Source: Margaritifera margaritifera (lineage: Eukaryota > Mollusca > Bivalvia > Unionida > Margaritiferidae). From it: DNA of 64,000 bases. The stretch is from NCBI GenBank assembly GCA_029931535.1, contig JAQPZY010001495.1, positions 2,640,001 to 2,704,000 on the forward strand, given 5' to 3'. A program made the position numbers and the translations under genes. The notes beneath the pieces were generated by a model. The model ran no database searches. It was not told the origin of the DNA and saw only the letters and a program-made list of their open reading frames with translations. Below are positions 13,270-26,057 of the stretch, in pieces (positions within the stretch are counted from its first letter, which is position 1; each line of letters starts with the position of its first letter).

Positions 13270-13960
13270 GACTAATAATTGTCATCAATTCCTTCAAGAT
13301 AAATTCATTTGTACAGATAGTTGCTTCCTGCAATGTTAAACTGGTAGCTGTTGCTCCTCCAATAATTAATCCTGCTGCTGTCAATTTTGATAATGCTGCC
13401 AGTTTTTGTTTTACATTCTGAAAGATCGGCTTCTTCTTTGGTTTTGAATCCAATTATTAAAAGACTGCTCTCTTCTAGATAGTAGTATGTGACTTTTTTT
13501 CCACAGTAAAGTTAAGAATTCAGATACTTTTTTAAGGTCGAACGTGCTAACAAAAGGTTTGTTGTTTACCTCTAATCCTATTTTATATTCAGTATAAAAG
13601 TGTATATACACCTGTTTTTGATTTGAATCACACAGTGCAGTGATTATCTTTGCTTTTGAAACTAGTATTCCACAAACGTTGAAAGAGCATAATTAAATCC
13701 ATACATGTTAACTAATGTCTCGGGTGTAGTTTCGGTCTAAAATGTCCAGCAACCATTTTCTTTCATAGTATTCAAAGTAGTTCTAAATTCGGATATAGAA
13801 TTCGCTTTAACATACGAAAATTACCTCTCATAATGTTCCACTTAATTCAATACCATCATGGTTATCGTGACTTGGAACAATGTGAAAATCGTAAAGCCAT
13901 ATACTTCCAGGCATTAGTTGGCTTTTGTCTTAAAAACCATTTTGTATTTTTCATTTTTCT
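13270..13960 (-). pseudogene. Unidentified coding remnant beside Polinton polymerase
   Basis: Minus-strand frames at 13411-13611 and 13270-13453 overlap and lie just downstream of the polymerase relic. The first contains NNKPFVSTFDLKKVSEFL. The second has a KPKKKPIFQNVKQKL basic start followed by a small-residue-rich stretch, AAGLIIGGATATSLT, that could be a membrane or packaging-type segment. Upstream, SIWLYDFHIVPSHDNHDG is readable in a further frame. The context suggests another gene of the same Polinton. I cannot assign it to a known Polinton protein, and the frames are broken. Confidence 0.35.
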
Positions 13961-13999
13961 GTTTTAATAATATTTGTTTTATTATCATAGCAACTTAAG

Positions 14000-15850
14000 C
14001 GACGTTTTTAAAGTAATATTGAATATCTCATGATGATTAATTAAATTCATCTCTTAGTGATTTATAGCTTGCTTAAATAAACAATTTTTGTACATTTCTA
14101 ATTTAAAATTCCTTTTATTATTTTTTTTTATACAACTGCATACTTCTTTTTAATCTTCGTCGGTTCTAAAATCACATAACTTACAACTAAGACCGTACCA
14201 TTCTTTTATTGATACACGATTCAGTTCATCTTTCAAAAGTCCTGGTACCGTTTTATTCATTTGAAAAACATCAAAAATATTATCCTTTTGTAATCGCTTG
14301 TGTCGTAGAACTGAATATTGTATTTTATGTCCTTGTACAAGTTATATGTCTCTACATAACAACACAATGAATATGCATCTGTCATTAAAGGTTTGTGGGT
14401 TTGATATAGTAGAAGTCATACATAATTAACTCAAATCTAGAATTGCAAAGCTAACATAAATTGGTTTGGTTGACTGTATTTCCTTCCTCTTTTCTGCGAT
14501 TATTCTCTTTACAAATGAAATATCCTTTGGAAGTCTAAAATATCTATCTTGGTTAGTACATTTTAACATTCGTTCTCTTCCTTAAAATTTTCCATCTGTT
14601 TAACGAAAACCGAATTATTCATCAGTTTATAGAAATCGTTTGCAAAGTTACTGGATGTTTAGTCTCAAAGATGCTTTCGTTTAAATATAAGATTTTAACA
14701 ATCGATCAGTTTTTGTTTCATTCCACAGTTAAATTACAACTTAAAATTACGGCAATGGATAACATAGTTTTCTTTGTTCTTTTTAACGCGTAAATAATTT
14801 AGGTACCAATGATTTTATCTTCTATCGATTTATTCTGGAATGGAGATAAATCAAACGCATTAAGAATCAGTTTTCTGGTGTTACAGGACAATCTTTACAA
14901 TAGTCGTGCAAATGTGTTGGCACTTCTAAATCTACTTCGAAAATACCACCAAAATGTTTATCATCTTTCTAAGATATAAGAACTTCTTCCATTACTTCCA
15001 ATTCCAGAATTAATCATCAGGAACATATATTTTACTGCTTACTATTTTGTGTTCGCTTAATGGTAATTCAGAACAAAAATAATTCAGACATTACTTAAAA
15101 TTATCTTTTATCGTGCCTGTTATTTACATTATATGATATTAATTTTGACAACTCCTTTATTCCACAAAAATGATAATTGTTATCATCAATACAATTAGCA
15201 TATCTACGTGACTATCTTTTTGTCTTGGGTTATTCTAACAGGTTTTATAAGTTTATCTACTGTTTCGTATACATTAACATTTATACGGAATTTTTTTTCA
15301 GTTTAATTTATATGCTGTATAGTTATTGGGCATTTAATAAATCAATGTTTATATTTGTCAAGGTTATATTTTTGTGGCCTCTGCGGATTATCTTTTGGTG
15401 GATTTATAATATATTTTAGGCATAAAACATATATTATCTCTATTTCTAACTTTAAGACACGTTTGTTTTATATTTATCCATTCTGCTAAATCTATGCATG
15501 AATCCCCTCTTATTGGTTGATGTCTGTCTATATGCAGCATTACATAATTTATTCACACAGAGACCGAATGTGTATCATGATTTATATCCCCACTAAATTT
15601 TGTATCTATGTTTATAATGATATATGTCATGTTCTCTCGCTGCATGTTTAATCAATAACTATAGCTGAACTTTTAATGGACCCAAGTCTTTAATTTTTTT
15701 ACAACTTCTTTATAAAAATATCCTGATTGATTTAATGATCTATTTAAATGCCTATTAAATGAGTCTTTGAACCTTCTTGTCATCATTTTATTTTTGGTTT
15801 GGGTAATAATTCTGGTTATTTCTATACTCGTTGGAAGACGAATTAGAAGA
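14000..15850 (-). pseudogene. Polinton-type family B DNA polymerase relic (protein-primed type)
   Basis: Read on the minus strand, 14424-14466 gives KPIYVSFAILDLS, the block that precedes the second catalytic aspartate in Polinton polymerases. About 40 bases on, 14368-14385 gives MTDAYS, at the place of motif C (TDTDS in the family). The second catalytic Asp has become Tyr, so the copy cannot be active. Beyond it come YKDIKYNIQFYDTSDY and, in shifted frames, further C-terminal pieces, with many stops. The N-terminal half (about 15000-15850) is only weakly readable. In living elements this enzyme copies the transposon from a protein primer. It lies downstream of the integrase relic on the same strand, which supports the Polinton assignment. 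Confidence 0.75.
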
Positions 15851-15859
15851 TTTAACCAT

Positions 15860-16500
15860 ATTCTTTCAGATCTGGTATATGGAGTAAATTTGTCACCATT
15901 TATTATGCTCCTGTTTTGTCAATTAAATTTACAGTGAAATCTGTTTTTTTAAATTGAATAATGAGCCTCTTTTGAAAGTTTTTGCACATTCGCAAGTAAT
16001 TATTTTCTGGTTGTATTCTCCGATTTTGTCATTTCCTCCAATAAAATTACAGTTTGAGTTAGTAGTATTTGCCCAGTTTTTACACTTTGTATAGTTTGTA
16101 TTTCGACGTTTCATTTGGTCAATAGATGTATTTTGACCCAAACTGAAACATATACTAATCTCATCCATTTATATTACTTGATATGTTTTCATGTGAGTCT
16201 GGCGTTGTTATTGTTCTCTAATAACATTGTTCCATACACACTATGTAAAGTTTTTAGATTATTTTTGCCTGTTCAGACTAAATAAAATAATAAACTGGTA
16301 AAATACTGAACCCATTCTCATCAAAAAAGTTTATAATGTTTTTTCTCAAGTTGTATCATACTCTGCCTGCAAATTTCTAATCAGAAATATCCAATATTAT
16401 TGGTGGGAAAATTTTATTATTTTCTAACATTTTGTTTAAGTACGAGGAGACATCTTGTGACTTCTGAGGAATTATTTCATCATACACGATGTCACAATAA
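15860..16500 (-). other. Weak coding remnant, probably within Polinton
   Basis: A 79-codon minus-strand frame (15929-16168) with NWANTTNSNCNFIGGNDKIG lies between the integrase and polymerase relics. I do not recognise it. It may be the N-terminal part of the polymerase or a separate Polinton gene. Confidence 0.3.
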
Positions 16501-16559
16501 CTGTCCTTCAGAATAATTTAATTTATTTCATTTTAAGATGGCTATTTGAATTTTGGAGC

Positions 16560-17640
16560 AACCAATTTAAATGTTTCATTTAATTTATCGACATAATATT
16601 TTCAACTATTAAATGAATCATATAATTTCTATTTTACTAACACATATTTGTACCGTTCATTGCTTTCGTCTTTAAAGTTATTTTCAACCTTAAACAGGTC
16701 ATCTTGTTTGTAACATATAGATAACTCTTCGTCGTAAAATATCTCTTCATTATTCTCCCGTTAAGTCTTCCAATTTATACACAGTAGGGTCAGCTAAAAT
16801 TACTCGCATGATTATAAATATTTCTTCCGTGAAAATAGAAAGATGTCTTTTTACAATAATAGATCTATATTGTGAGATCCTAACTTTCTCATCCATTTTA
16901 TGTTTAGGCGTTCCATAGGCATTAGTTGCTAGACACTCTAATTGGTTAATTCGTATATCCATTCTTTAGACCTATTTTGTATGGTTAATAGCATTAACTG
17001 GTAAGTGATAGTATTTATATTGATCTGTGATAAGTAATTACTGTGTCCCACAATAAGGTTAGGCAACATATCAAACAATTTACTGATTTCATTTTGAGTG
17101 AAATATTTACACATTGTCGTCTTAAGAGTACTATCAAATATATCTAGAACAGACGCGTTTTTGTCTGAGTAAATGAAATAGTAATTAATACTTTCTTTCT
17201 TCAATGATTCCTTGACCAATCTGTTGTAAAATTCTCTCCCTTCATCGAACTGTACTTTGTCTCTGATTTTCACTCAATAAAGACTTCTAAAATAGAGTTG
17301 TGCATATCGTCTCCTTCTTTGTTTTCGCTTTCTCAGCCCAAGCGTATTTTGAGAAAATATCTATCACCGTCAAAATGTATTAGTATCCATTGTTAAATTA
17401 TTGGTTTTCTTGCATGTGAACGATGTCTGTTTGCCGGTGGTCATCCACGTGATTAACATATACCCTTATAATTGGAAATCTTTTCTTGCTTGCTTGTGTA
17501 ATGTGTATATAGATTGTTCATTTAACCAAACCTTCAATTCAGAGAATTGTATATTCTTCTGATCACGTTATATCTGTTCCCACAATTGATTGATATTTGT
17601 GCAAGAAACTGTAATTTCATGTTCGTAGTATAGATGCTCT
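16560..17640 (-). pseudogene. Polinton/Maverick integrase relic with chromodomain
   Basis: The best frames are 16938-17273 and 16750-16962 on the minus strand. They show YYFIYSDKNASV followed by TLKTTMCKYFTQNE, matching the end of the Polinton integrase catalytic core; the glutamate-containing VERFNR block is degraded to LDIFDS. Next is DEKVRISQ and TEEIFIIMRVILADPTVYKL, the C-terminal DNA-binding region. Then, with a stop inside, comes a chromodomain-like tail (LFKVENNFKDESNERYKYVL, about 16600-16700). Upstream to about 17640, pieces such as a YILTVIDIFSKYAW-like block are present with stops. In active elements this enzyme inserts the double-stranded transposon; here the frame is broken repeatedly and the catalytic Glu block is lost. 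Confidence 0.85.
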
Positions 17641-17754
17641 TTAGTCATGTATTGTAAATTATTGTTGAGTTTCAAATAAGCTCAACGGTAATCAAGTCTA
17701 AGGTTTTTTGAATAACTAGTATGTCTATTTTTCTTCTTCTGTAGTAAAGCAACA

Positions 17755-18120
17755 ATGAGGATGTCTGAAAAAAAAGGTTTTTTATTTTTTTCATTTTTTT
17801 CAGGTTTAGATGGTGTACAAATATGGTCTAAAATAGTTGTTCCGGAAAGTAACATAATTAATATCAGACATATTAATCTTCCTATTTATTACATCAAGAA
17901 AATTATTCTTCCATGTTTTAAAAAGGCAGGAAAATTCAATTTAAAGTTGAATGAGCTTAACGTTGAAATTTCTAGCTCTACTGGTGAAAGCAAAAGCTCA
18001 AAAATGTTGAAATATGAATCAGGAATTTACATTATATTTCATTCAAACGTATTTTCAGATTTTTTTTTCATCTGTCTGCATATTACAATTCCAAGACATT
18101 TTAACTTTTGCCAGATCTAA
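17755..18120 (+). other. 121-codon open frame, unrecognised
   Basis: Open from 17755 to 18120 on the plus strand, immediately upstream of the minus-strand integrase relic. It contains IVVPESNIINIRHINLPIYY and a phenylalanine-rich end. It could be a remnant of a divergently oriented Polinton gene or chance in AT-rich DNA; I see no motif that decides. Confidence 0.25.
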
Positions 18121-20023
18121 CAATATTGACTAAAGTGAATTTTCAAACAGTTATGGTTAGAATTTAAATGGTAGAAAAGAAAACAAAATCAATACGCTTG
18201 AGAAATTGTATTTGCTATTGTGCGTTTAAAAGATGATATAACATTTTAAATGGCTGTGTAGTAATGAATTATATTTTTAATTTAATAAGATCACCTCAAG
18301 ATAAATTGTCAGATAGTATTCATTTGTTTAAACCACTCGATTTTTGAAAATGCACCTGTGTCTAGTCCGTCAGTCTCTAAGAAAGACATCCTCTAAGTAA
18401 TGTACTGCCCCAAACAGAATTATTTTTCATTCTTTTGGTCAATAGATAGGGTTGTCACGTCAAGAGATCATAACCTAAATCAGCCGAAATGTTACCTCCA
18501 TTGATTTAGATTGCAAAGGGTTGAATTTAACACACTATGCGAAAAGAAAGTCTATAATACCCGGAAAGTAATTCAATCTATACATATATGTCATCTCCCA
18601 GAAGATTATATATACAAATGACCGTTCATGTGTATGCAATTAACTTGGACTCGTTAACCTTGGCACCAATTTAGGATCGATTTCCTCATTCACTCAAAAC
18701 CAACATCTCAATCAGTCTTTCATACTGAAGAAACAAACTAACGAGAGACGATGGTGCGCGCGAATTAAATAATAACAATACTTCAATCAGCGGTTGGTTT
18801 CGACCCCGCATAAATCGCATTGCCTTAGATGCATGTACCCAGGCTTTATCTACCACGCCAAACGATCTGCTTAAGAGACTTTTTGCGGTAATAAAATATC
18901 AGAATAAATACTGCTGACATTTATTTTTCACAATGAAAATGAAGTGTCTTATACCTAAACCATGAATCATATTGTCTAAAGGAAAAAAATGTATCATGTA
19001 GAGTAGGGTGGGTTTTTTTCGGGAAAATTTATTTTGGTCACATTTGGGTGGAGTGGAGGTTGGTTTGGGGGTGATTTTTGAAAATGCAAAAAGGTTTGTG
19101 TGTGGCTGACCTGCAACGCATCATCTTAATACTACTGAGCTTTTATATTTACTTTTAATAATTTGCAACGTTTCTTTAATCCTCTAAAACGTATGAATTA
19201 TATTAAACTTATGTCAAATTTTGTCATTCCTATGGTTGATTCTTTTACAGTTACTTCATATACTGAGACACCATTTGCTATTTTTAAATCAAAGTTGATC
19301 TTCCATATGTTCTGTATCTGTTAATAATTGTTGAATCGATGTAGACTGACCTAGGAAAATTTAAGAATCTTCAAGTTTTAGTGTAAATTTAGCCAATTGC
19401 AAAATTCTGTATTTATACCACAACAAGTACGTGATTGCTTCTTTTGTTATACTGCATTGTTTTAATCATATTTGCTATCATGGTTGATGCCACTTATTGA
19501 AATGTTATCAGAATCGAAAAAAATCTGCATGCTTGCATCTTTTCTGAAACATCGCACTATATCCTAGCACTTTTATTATCTTTAATGTTTTTCTTCGACA
19601 TAACTAGCTTTGACCACACTTTTATCTCATCCAAACTTGTGAACAAATTATCTATTGGCACCAAAAATGTTGCTTTGTATCCTTTTTTATGTATTCTGCA
19701 CTTGACTCTTCATATTGTATGTGTGTTTTAGTTTTAACATGTTCATTAGATATATGGCTGGTCAAGTGAGTTTTCGATTTGGTAATTATAGACCACTATA
19801 AATAGTTTTGCAGTGAGTCATTAAATTTACGTTTATTTTCAATACGAAAAATGTACGAATTCCATATTATAGCAATAATTAACAGTGTAAATTCAATAAT
19901 TGGACTAATGGTCAAGTGTACTCAATATTTACCTACTGAAATGATTTTCTCTCAATACAATGATGCTCGACTTAAATGACACGTATGAAACGTTCTGCAT
20001 GATTATTACGCTTCAATGTAGAA

Positions 20024-20027
<4 letters not shown>
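18121..20027. other. No supported gene
   Basis: AT-rich DNA. At about 18755-18870 the minus strand has GGGGTCGAAACCAACCGC (B-box-like) with GGCGTGGTAGATAAAG about 50 nt upstream, perhaps a very old SINE head. The support is too weak for its own entry. Confidence 0.4.

Positions 20028-20066
<39 letters not shown>
20028..20066. repeat. (AT)n microsatellite
   Basis: About 38 bases of TA repeats, just beside the GPCR pseudo-exon. Confidence 0.95.
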
Positions 20067-20069
<3 letters not shown>

Positions 20070-20079
20070 TGAATGTCGT

Positions 20080-20430
20080 CGTAAATGTAAATGTTGACAT
20101 AGTAAAATTTATAGCACAGGATTAATTGCAGGTTTAATATAGAAATATACATAATTTATAACATGTCATGACCACGTCTATTGAAATTGACGTAGTAAAA
20201 AAGCTTTTGTAAAACAGTATTTGAGGCAGTTTCTTGCAAATAATATACACTAAAAAACTGACAACTAGCCTTTTTGCCTCCGTGTTTGCTCGCGTAAATG
20301 CTGTCAGTGGATCTAGCTGTTCAGCTCCGACAGTAAGGACACCTCTGCAACCATGTATGCAATTCCTCTGTAATAACAGTTTCGATCCATTACAAGGTAT
20401 AGAATACAGTGAGACATGTGCACGAGAGCC
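20080..20430 (-). pseudogene. Pseudogene fragment of the GPCR second exon
   Basis: This stretch aligns colinearly with about 26190-26545 of the intact receptor exon. Shared runs include AGCACAGGATT (20114 versus 26224), CATGACCA, GTATTTG, ATATACACTA, TGTATGCAATTC, ACAGTTTC and GTATAGAATA, in the same order and spacing with small indels. It therefore corresponds to the end of TM5 through intracellular loop 3 and TM6 to TM7. On the minus strand the reading frame is broken by stops and indels, so no receptor is encoded. It lies about 5.6 kb downstream of the gene's stop codon in the same orientation, as expected of an old local duplication. The open plus-strand frame at 20234-20449 is its antisense shadow. 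Confidence 0.75.
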
Positions 20431-22769
20431 ACTTAGAGAAAGTAGCTAAAACTGGCTGAAATATAACGGCGGCTCTAATATGGAGGTTATTTTTATATGG
20501 AATGTTTTGTTCGGGGTCTAAAAGATAAATTAGGTCGCTCTCCTATAACGATGCCTGATATACGTGTGACAAGCACCTAGTTCCGTTGTACAGTCATATG
20601 AAATTTACGTTGTTTTTCATAATCATCCAGTTTATTATATAAATTCTAAATTATGGTCAAGATAAGTGTTTAAAATAAAAAGATTTAATATGAAAAATTA
20701 TTGTTAAGGAAAATTAATGATAAAATAAATAATTCACACCAATGCTTTTAGACCCCACACAAAACATTCCATATAAACAGAACCTACCCACCGCTTCTAT
20801 TTCTCTGGAACAAATAGTATGCACTTTATGTCTGCCTGGTGTTAGAGTGTATTGAGTAAAAGATATATTACATTCTTTTCGTTAAAATGAGGGGTTATTT
20901 ATGTAGCTGGTAGGATATTATTTACTTATGAAGATTACTGACAAGGGATCCATGCCCAGGTGTTGACATTTATTTTTTCCCCTTATTGTTTGGCTCCTTT
21001 ATTGAATCTGTCACCGTAAATTTACGTTCCTTGGAAATTATCTGCACTGAATATTCAAAACACAAATTCTTTACAGTTGAACGTCATAATGCCGTAAGTA
21101 AAATTCATTCACGGGAAAGTCGTAACATAAATGTAGAATCTACAAACCATATGAATGCTGCAAAGTTCTGTATAAATCTATTTCACTTATAGTAACACAG
21201 AACTTTATATCTTGCAGAAAATGATATATTTTGACTGTAGGCATGAAACCTACGAGTCACCACTATGCGAAAGTTACCGGTTTCTTCTTCATCCAAACTT
21301 TATGACTGACTTGCGACTATAATTGTAACACATTTTCCTTGAATAAAAGACATAGGTTTCTCACCTTACGTTGATCCATCAGCTGATGGAATGTTCTCGA
21401 GAGTAATTAGGAAAAAGAAAAGCCATTAGACATCTGATCGCTGTAAAAGCTTTGCACCTGGAAAAGGTTTAAGCAACACAGATACGCTCGTTAATACTCT
21501 GGCGGCATTTTGAACCAAACGTTCCATGTCAGAACGTTATAACAATGCTAGAAAATACCTTAAAAATCCTCCAGCAAGCCACATGTTGCTGAATCCCTCA
21601 TTGTAGAAAATAAGTGCACGCCGTATGCATACACATTAATTATGCCTGAACATACAGCAGTAGACAAACAGTGACGAGTAATAAACAATCAATCTTCTCA
21701 TGTGTTTTCATAGGCATATGCTCAACTTATTACCTAAAAAAATGAGTGGTTAGTTCATTTAATCACATGAATGGCACTGTATTTCATTCTTATTTTCTTG
21801 TGGAACGAATCCGCTTAATTTTTAGGACCGTAAACTTGTTGAAATTTCCGCTTAAGTGTTCGATTATTACTATTATACATACAAACACATACCGCTTATA
21901 TACTTAATAAATACTTATATACAGAACACATACCTTTATATTCCGATCGCTTTCATTTGTGTTTTATATGAAGATACAATTGTTTTCATTTTTGTCAGGT
22001 ACCCTTGGATTGACACTCAAAATATAAGAGGAACTTTAGAGATCATATTCTGTAAAAACAATAACAGTCCAACTTTCGGCAAAGACTAATAACGACATGA
22101 CTCTATTGACGTATCGTCAGCAACATATTACGGTACTACTATTTAGGGTCAATGCAAAATATTAACCGTGCTTTCCCTGGTTTACCATCTCTATAAAAAC
22201 TAATACATGCAGAATAAAAGAAGAGCCAAGTTTAACTATATCTATTTATCAGTATGTCTATTGCTGAAATGGGTACTGACAAGAAGAACAAAGTAGGGGC
22301 GTCTTTTTAAAATGATCATATGAAAGATACTGATGTTTTCATATTTTAGCTAATAGCAATATTTGTGGGTGGAGGAGGTTGAAGAAAGGTTTACAGAAGT
22401 AGTGTTATATATACATTAATGTCACATTATAATGATATATCTAGGTATTTATTATTTAAATGTGTACTTAAACCAAGATCCTTTGAATGGTAATAGCAGT
22501 CTATACTTGTTACTCGCACTTAGACGTTCTTAACCCATGCACCAGTCTTTTGCATATCAATGAAGCTGTGATTTCTGACTTTAAAAATAAAGCTCTGCGC
22601 ATACATCTAATTCACGTACAACAGAAAAAAGGTGTCATCTTAAACAGTTTTATAGAATATCAATCAACCTTACTTTGTTTGCCTCAAATTAAGCACGCTG
22701 ATTTTAATTCTTCCTGGATATTCACACAATTTTTCAAAACTGAAGAAACACTCTTTTGCAGTGACATAT
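20431..22769. other. No feature seen
   Basis: AT-rich DNA. No gene, SINE or tandem repeat was recognised. Confidence 0.5.
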
Positions 22770-23010
22770 TTCCACACAGGCCGACTCGACCCAGGCCTAT
22801 GGCGGCAAATTTTACGGGGCGGCAAAATTCTGGCGGCATTTAAAAAAAAAAAAACGGCTGAGGTGAATAAAAATAAGTACCGAATACTACACTAAGAAGC
22901 ATTAGTTGAAAATGAGATTCGCGATTCGCCACTCTTCTCTTCCTGCCGCCCCTCACCTCTTTGCTATTGCGCGGGGGCGGCATGGGCCTAGGGGCGGCAA
23001 AAACCTAAAT
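22770..23010 (+). mobile_element. GGCGGC-rich interspersed repeat fragment
   Basis: A GC-rich island in AT-rich surroundings. It starts with ACCCAGGCCTATGGCGGCAA and ends with GGGCCTAGGGGCGGCAAAAA, which are direct rather than inverted copies of one motif (GGCCTANGGCGGCAAA). CCGCCCC is also present on the opposite strand at about 22942. The island probably belongs to a dispersed transposon or retroelement 3' end. The family is not identified. Confidence 0.45.
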
Positions 23011-23180
23011 ATGTCGTTGATCTTTTGTCCTGTTTGCTTTATTTTTTATCAACAAACTGACTTATAAAATCCCGACGATGCTATCGTCTGATTGGAATGC
23101 AAAATATATTATTTGTATAAAATGGAATGGGATAATGGGATGTTTCCTTCTTTAGTAAAAGTAATATTACCCCAATGTTT

Positions 23181-23216
<36 letters not shown>

Positions 23217-24383
23217 GGCGACAATTTATACATGAGATCTCCCATCGAATAATAGACTATTTGTACAATATTTATTTCTTATTTTCCATTGCAATTCTAA
23301 AATACAGATAATGTCAATATTAAATACACCTTCATGGCGAGAAATCAAATAGTAACTATGTCTTGCATAACTGTACTGAGATTCAATTACGTGAGGAGTG
23401 GTAAAGGGACCAAATCGTCCCCTCGCAAAATTTGCTGTATAAGGTGTTGATTGAATTATGAATTACCACACTTTCGTTCAGATTTTGATTTTTCATGTGA
23501 ATAAACCAACAGCACGTGAAACCTAATCCAATAATTCATTGGTTTCGTACCAAATGTGCCAAGTCCATATTTTTATGGGACTTATACAATTGTTTTGTTA
23601 AGTATTTCAACTTCACATGAACCGCTAAGGTACACTAAATAGCATTTTATTTATTTAAAATATTTGTTGGAAAACCGTGACACATTTTTAGCGCAATTAA
23701 CGTTCTTAATGGCGTGATTTTTTTGTATTTGAATCTCGTTAAAAATCGAAACAATTCATTAAAATATTTCTTCAAATGTTAGAGTAATTTTATTTCTCAT
23801 CTGTTCATCTTCAAAGTACTGTCCTGTATCTCTTCATGTTAATTTTTTCACTTCGATTTCTTTAAAGATTTTAAGATATTTTTACAAAAACTAAACCCGA
23901 TGAATTGCTTTTATACAAGTTTGCTCCTGAATGTATAGCACTGTGGTTGTCGCATGAATCTTAATTTCTGCAGACGCATGGGTTTCCAAGTATGTCTCTA
24001 GTTTGCCTTTGAATTTTTTTATTGTCATAAGCGACAATAAATTAAAACAGCATGTTGTACTTTTCAGGCATCCACAGGTAGCCAATCGATCGCGATGTAA
24101 TTACAATATAAATTACAGATGATTAAACAAGTTACATGTCGATTTATCCTATATTAACTGAACGTCATTTATATGCATCAAGCTGTCTCTGTGAACTGAA
24201 ATTAAGACAAAGTTACTCGTATGTAAACAGTTCACCAAGAATAGCAAGAAAGCAAATGTAAGTCTTCGTAAGGTAGAGAATTGTATGTAGCTTTCATTTA
24301 GGTAATAATCAGTTCAATTCATCGATGTGTTTTTTTTAATAAGATATATTACTAACTGAGGTAGCAAGGCCATGCACTTGTAA
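23011..24383. other. AT-rich DNA with poly-T run
   Basis: A run of 29 T at 23186-23214 is the only notable sequence. It would be the A-tail of a minus-strand retroposon, but I cannot recognise a body next to it. Confidence 0.5.
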
Positions 24384-24955
24384 ATGAAACAGTCGATGTT
24401 GATATGCATGAATATATATAAATTAAACAGTCGATGTTGATATGCATGAATATGTGTAAATTAAACAGTCGATGTTTATATGCATGAATATGTGTAAATT
24501 AAACAGTCGATGTTGATATGCATGAATATATGTAGATGAAACAGTCGATGTTGATATGCATGAATATATGTAAATGAAACAGTTGATGTTGATATGCATG
24601 AATATATGTAAATGAAACAGTCGATGTTGATATGCATGAATATATGTAAATGAAACAGTCGATGTTGATATGCATGAATATATGTAAATGAAACAGTCGA
24701 TGTTGATATGCATGAATATATGTAAATGAAACAGTCGATGTTGATATGCATGAATATATGTAAATGAAACAGTCGATGTTGATATGCATGAATATATGTA
24801 AATGAAACAGTCGATGTTGATATGCATGAATATGTGTAAATAAAACAGTCGATGTTGATATGCATGAATATGTGTAAATTAAACAGTCGATGTTGATATG
24901 CATGAATATGTGTAAATTAAACAGTCGATGTTGATATGCATGAATATGTGTAAAC
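24384..24955. repeat. Minisatellite, 38-bp unit, ~15 copies
   Basis: Tandem units of AAACAGTCGATGTTGATATG followed by CATGAATATATGTAAATG. Copies differ by one or two bases; the ATATG/GTGTG and AAATG/AAATT variants cluster at the array ends. All three minus-strand frames stay open through the array because 38 is not a multiple of three and the unit lacks stops. The resulting 130-residue repeat proteins are not real genes. Confidence 0.97.
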
Positions 24956-26057
24956 CTATAATGTAAAATTTATCTTTAAATTGTATGGACATTTTAGCAT
25001 ACATAACATAAACTTGTAAGGACCAGATTCAAATAGTTCCCTTCGAATTAGTCTCTAAAATACGTGCGGTTATGAATAACATTGGAGTGACTTGCCATAA
25101 AGCTTCGGGTAAACCGATGGGCAGGATATCTTTTATTAGAGGAAATGGCGATGTACAAATAAATCAGCTGTAAACAATCATCCCGCAGATTTTTTTTTCT
25201 CTGAATAATATGCTTTATTGAGATAAGTCATAAATTCCAAAAGGATGAAAAATATTATTTATAGTTTGGACCCTGAATGGGAAGCACGATTTAAGGAATC
25301 TACAAATTAAAATTTATTTTAAAAAAAGCAGTGATGGTGGTTTATTATGGATCGACGGGAAAAAAATAAGACGTACAAATAAATGCTTTATAGTTTTAAT
25401 AAAATACTTTCATTTTACTTGTCACAATCAAGGGTTTAAAAAATCCTGGCATAAATATTGATAAATTGAACTATAATGACATTGTTTGCAATTCACATTA
25501 TTTGACACATATCATCAGTAACAAATATTGTAAAGCAAATAAAAACCCTTAAAACAACTGTATTCCATCTTAAAATTCGAAAGGTATCTACTTTACATCT
25601 TTATTTCAAAGTAAATTTAATAAAGAAAGATATATATGTTTACCTTTCACACATTCAAACATTATTTAATATGTAAATATACCTACGCATAGACAAGATT
25701 ATGGATTGATACAAAGTTGTATGAAAAGATTCGAATAATAAAACAATATATGAAAACAAAATAGGTTGACAGACACATAGACAGATAGATGAATCGATAT
25801 ATAGATATATCGGAGGATGAATTTATCTTTATTCATATGTTAGAATATGATTGGGGAAATTCAACTTAGAAGGTTAAAAAGTATGACAAATATCAAGATT
25901 GAAAACAATTGCACATAATACAACAATACAAATTATTTTTTAAAGTCTAAAGAGTTGTAAACATTCATTAACGTATATGATATTTAAGTCCATGTTGTTA
26001 ATTTTCAATCGACTACATCACTCAAAATATCCACCTTCCATTTGAAAGGATATTATC
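24956..26057. other. 3' flank and probable 3' UTR of the GPCR
   Basis: AT-rich DNA downstream of the receptor stop codon. It contains a candidate polyadenylation signal (separate entry), short GATA-like repeats at about 25780-25810 and nothing else recognisable. Confidence 0.5.
25828..25833 (-). promoter_or_regulatory. Candidate polyadenylation signal of GPCR
   Basis: AATAAA on the minus strand, about 225 nt downstream of the receptor stop codon. This is a plausible distance, but AT-rich DNA yields this hexamer often. Confidence 0.35.

Noticed and set aside
13022..13453. 143-codon frame spanning the (AT)n tract
   Set aside because: The middle is microsatellite-encoded YIYI repeats; only the N-terminal portion (13270-13453) may be real coding remnant.
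24423..24903. Three overlapping frames of about 130 codons with a repeating MHINIDCFIY-type peptide
   Set aside because: Produced entirely by the 38-bp minisatellite.
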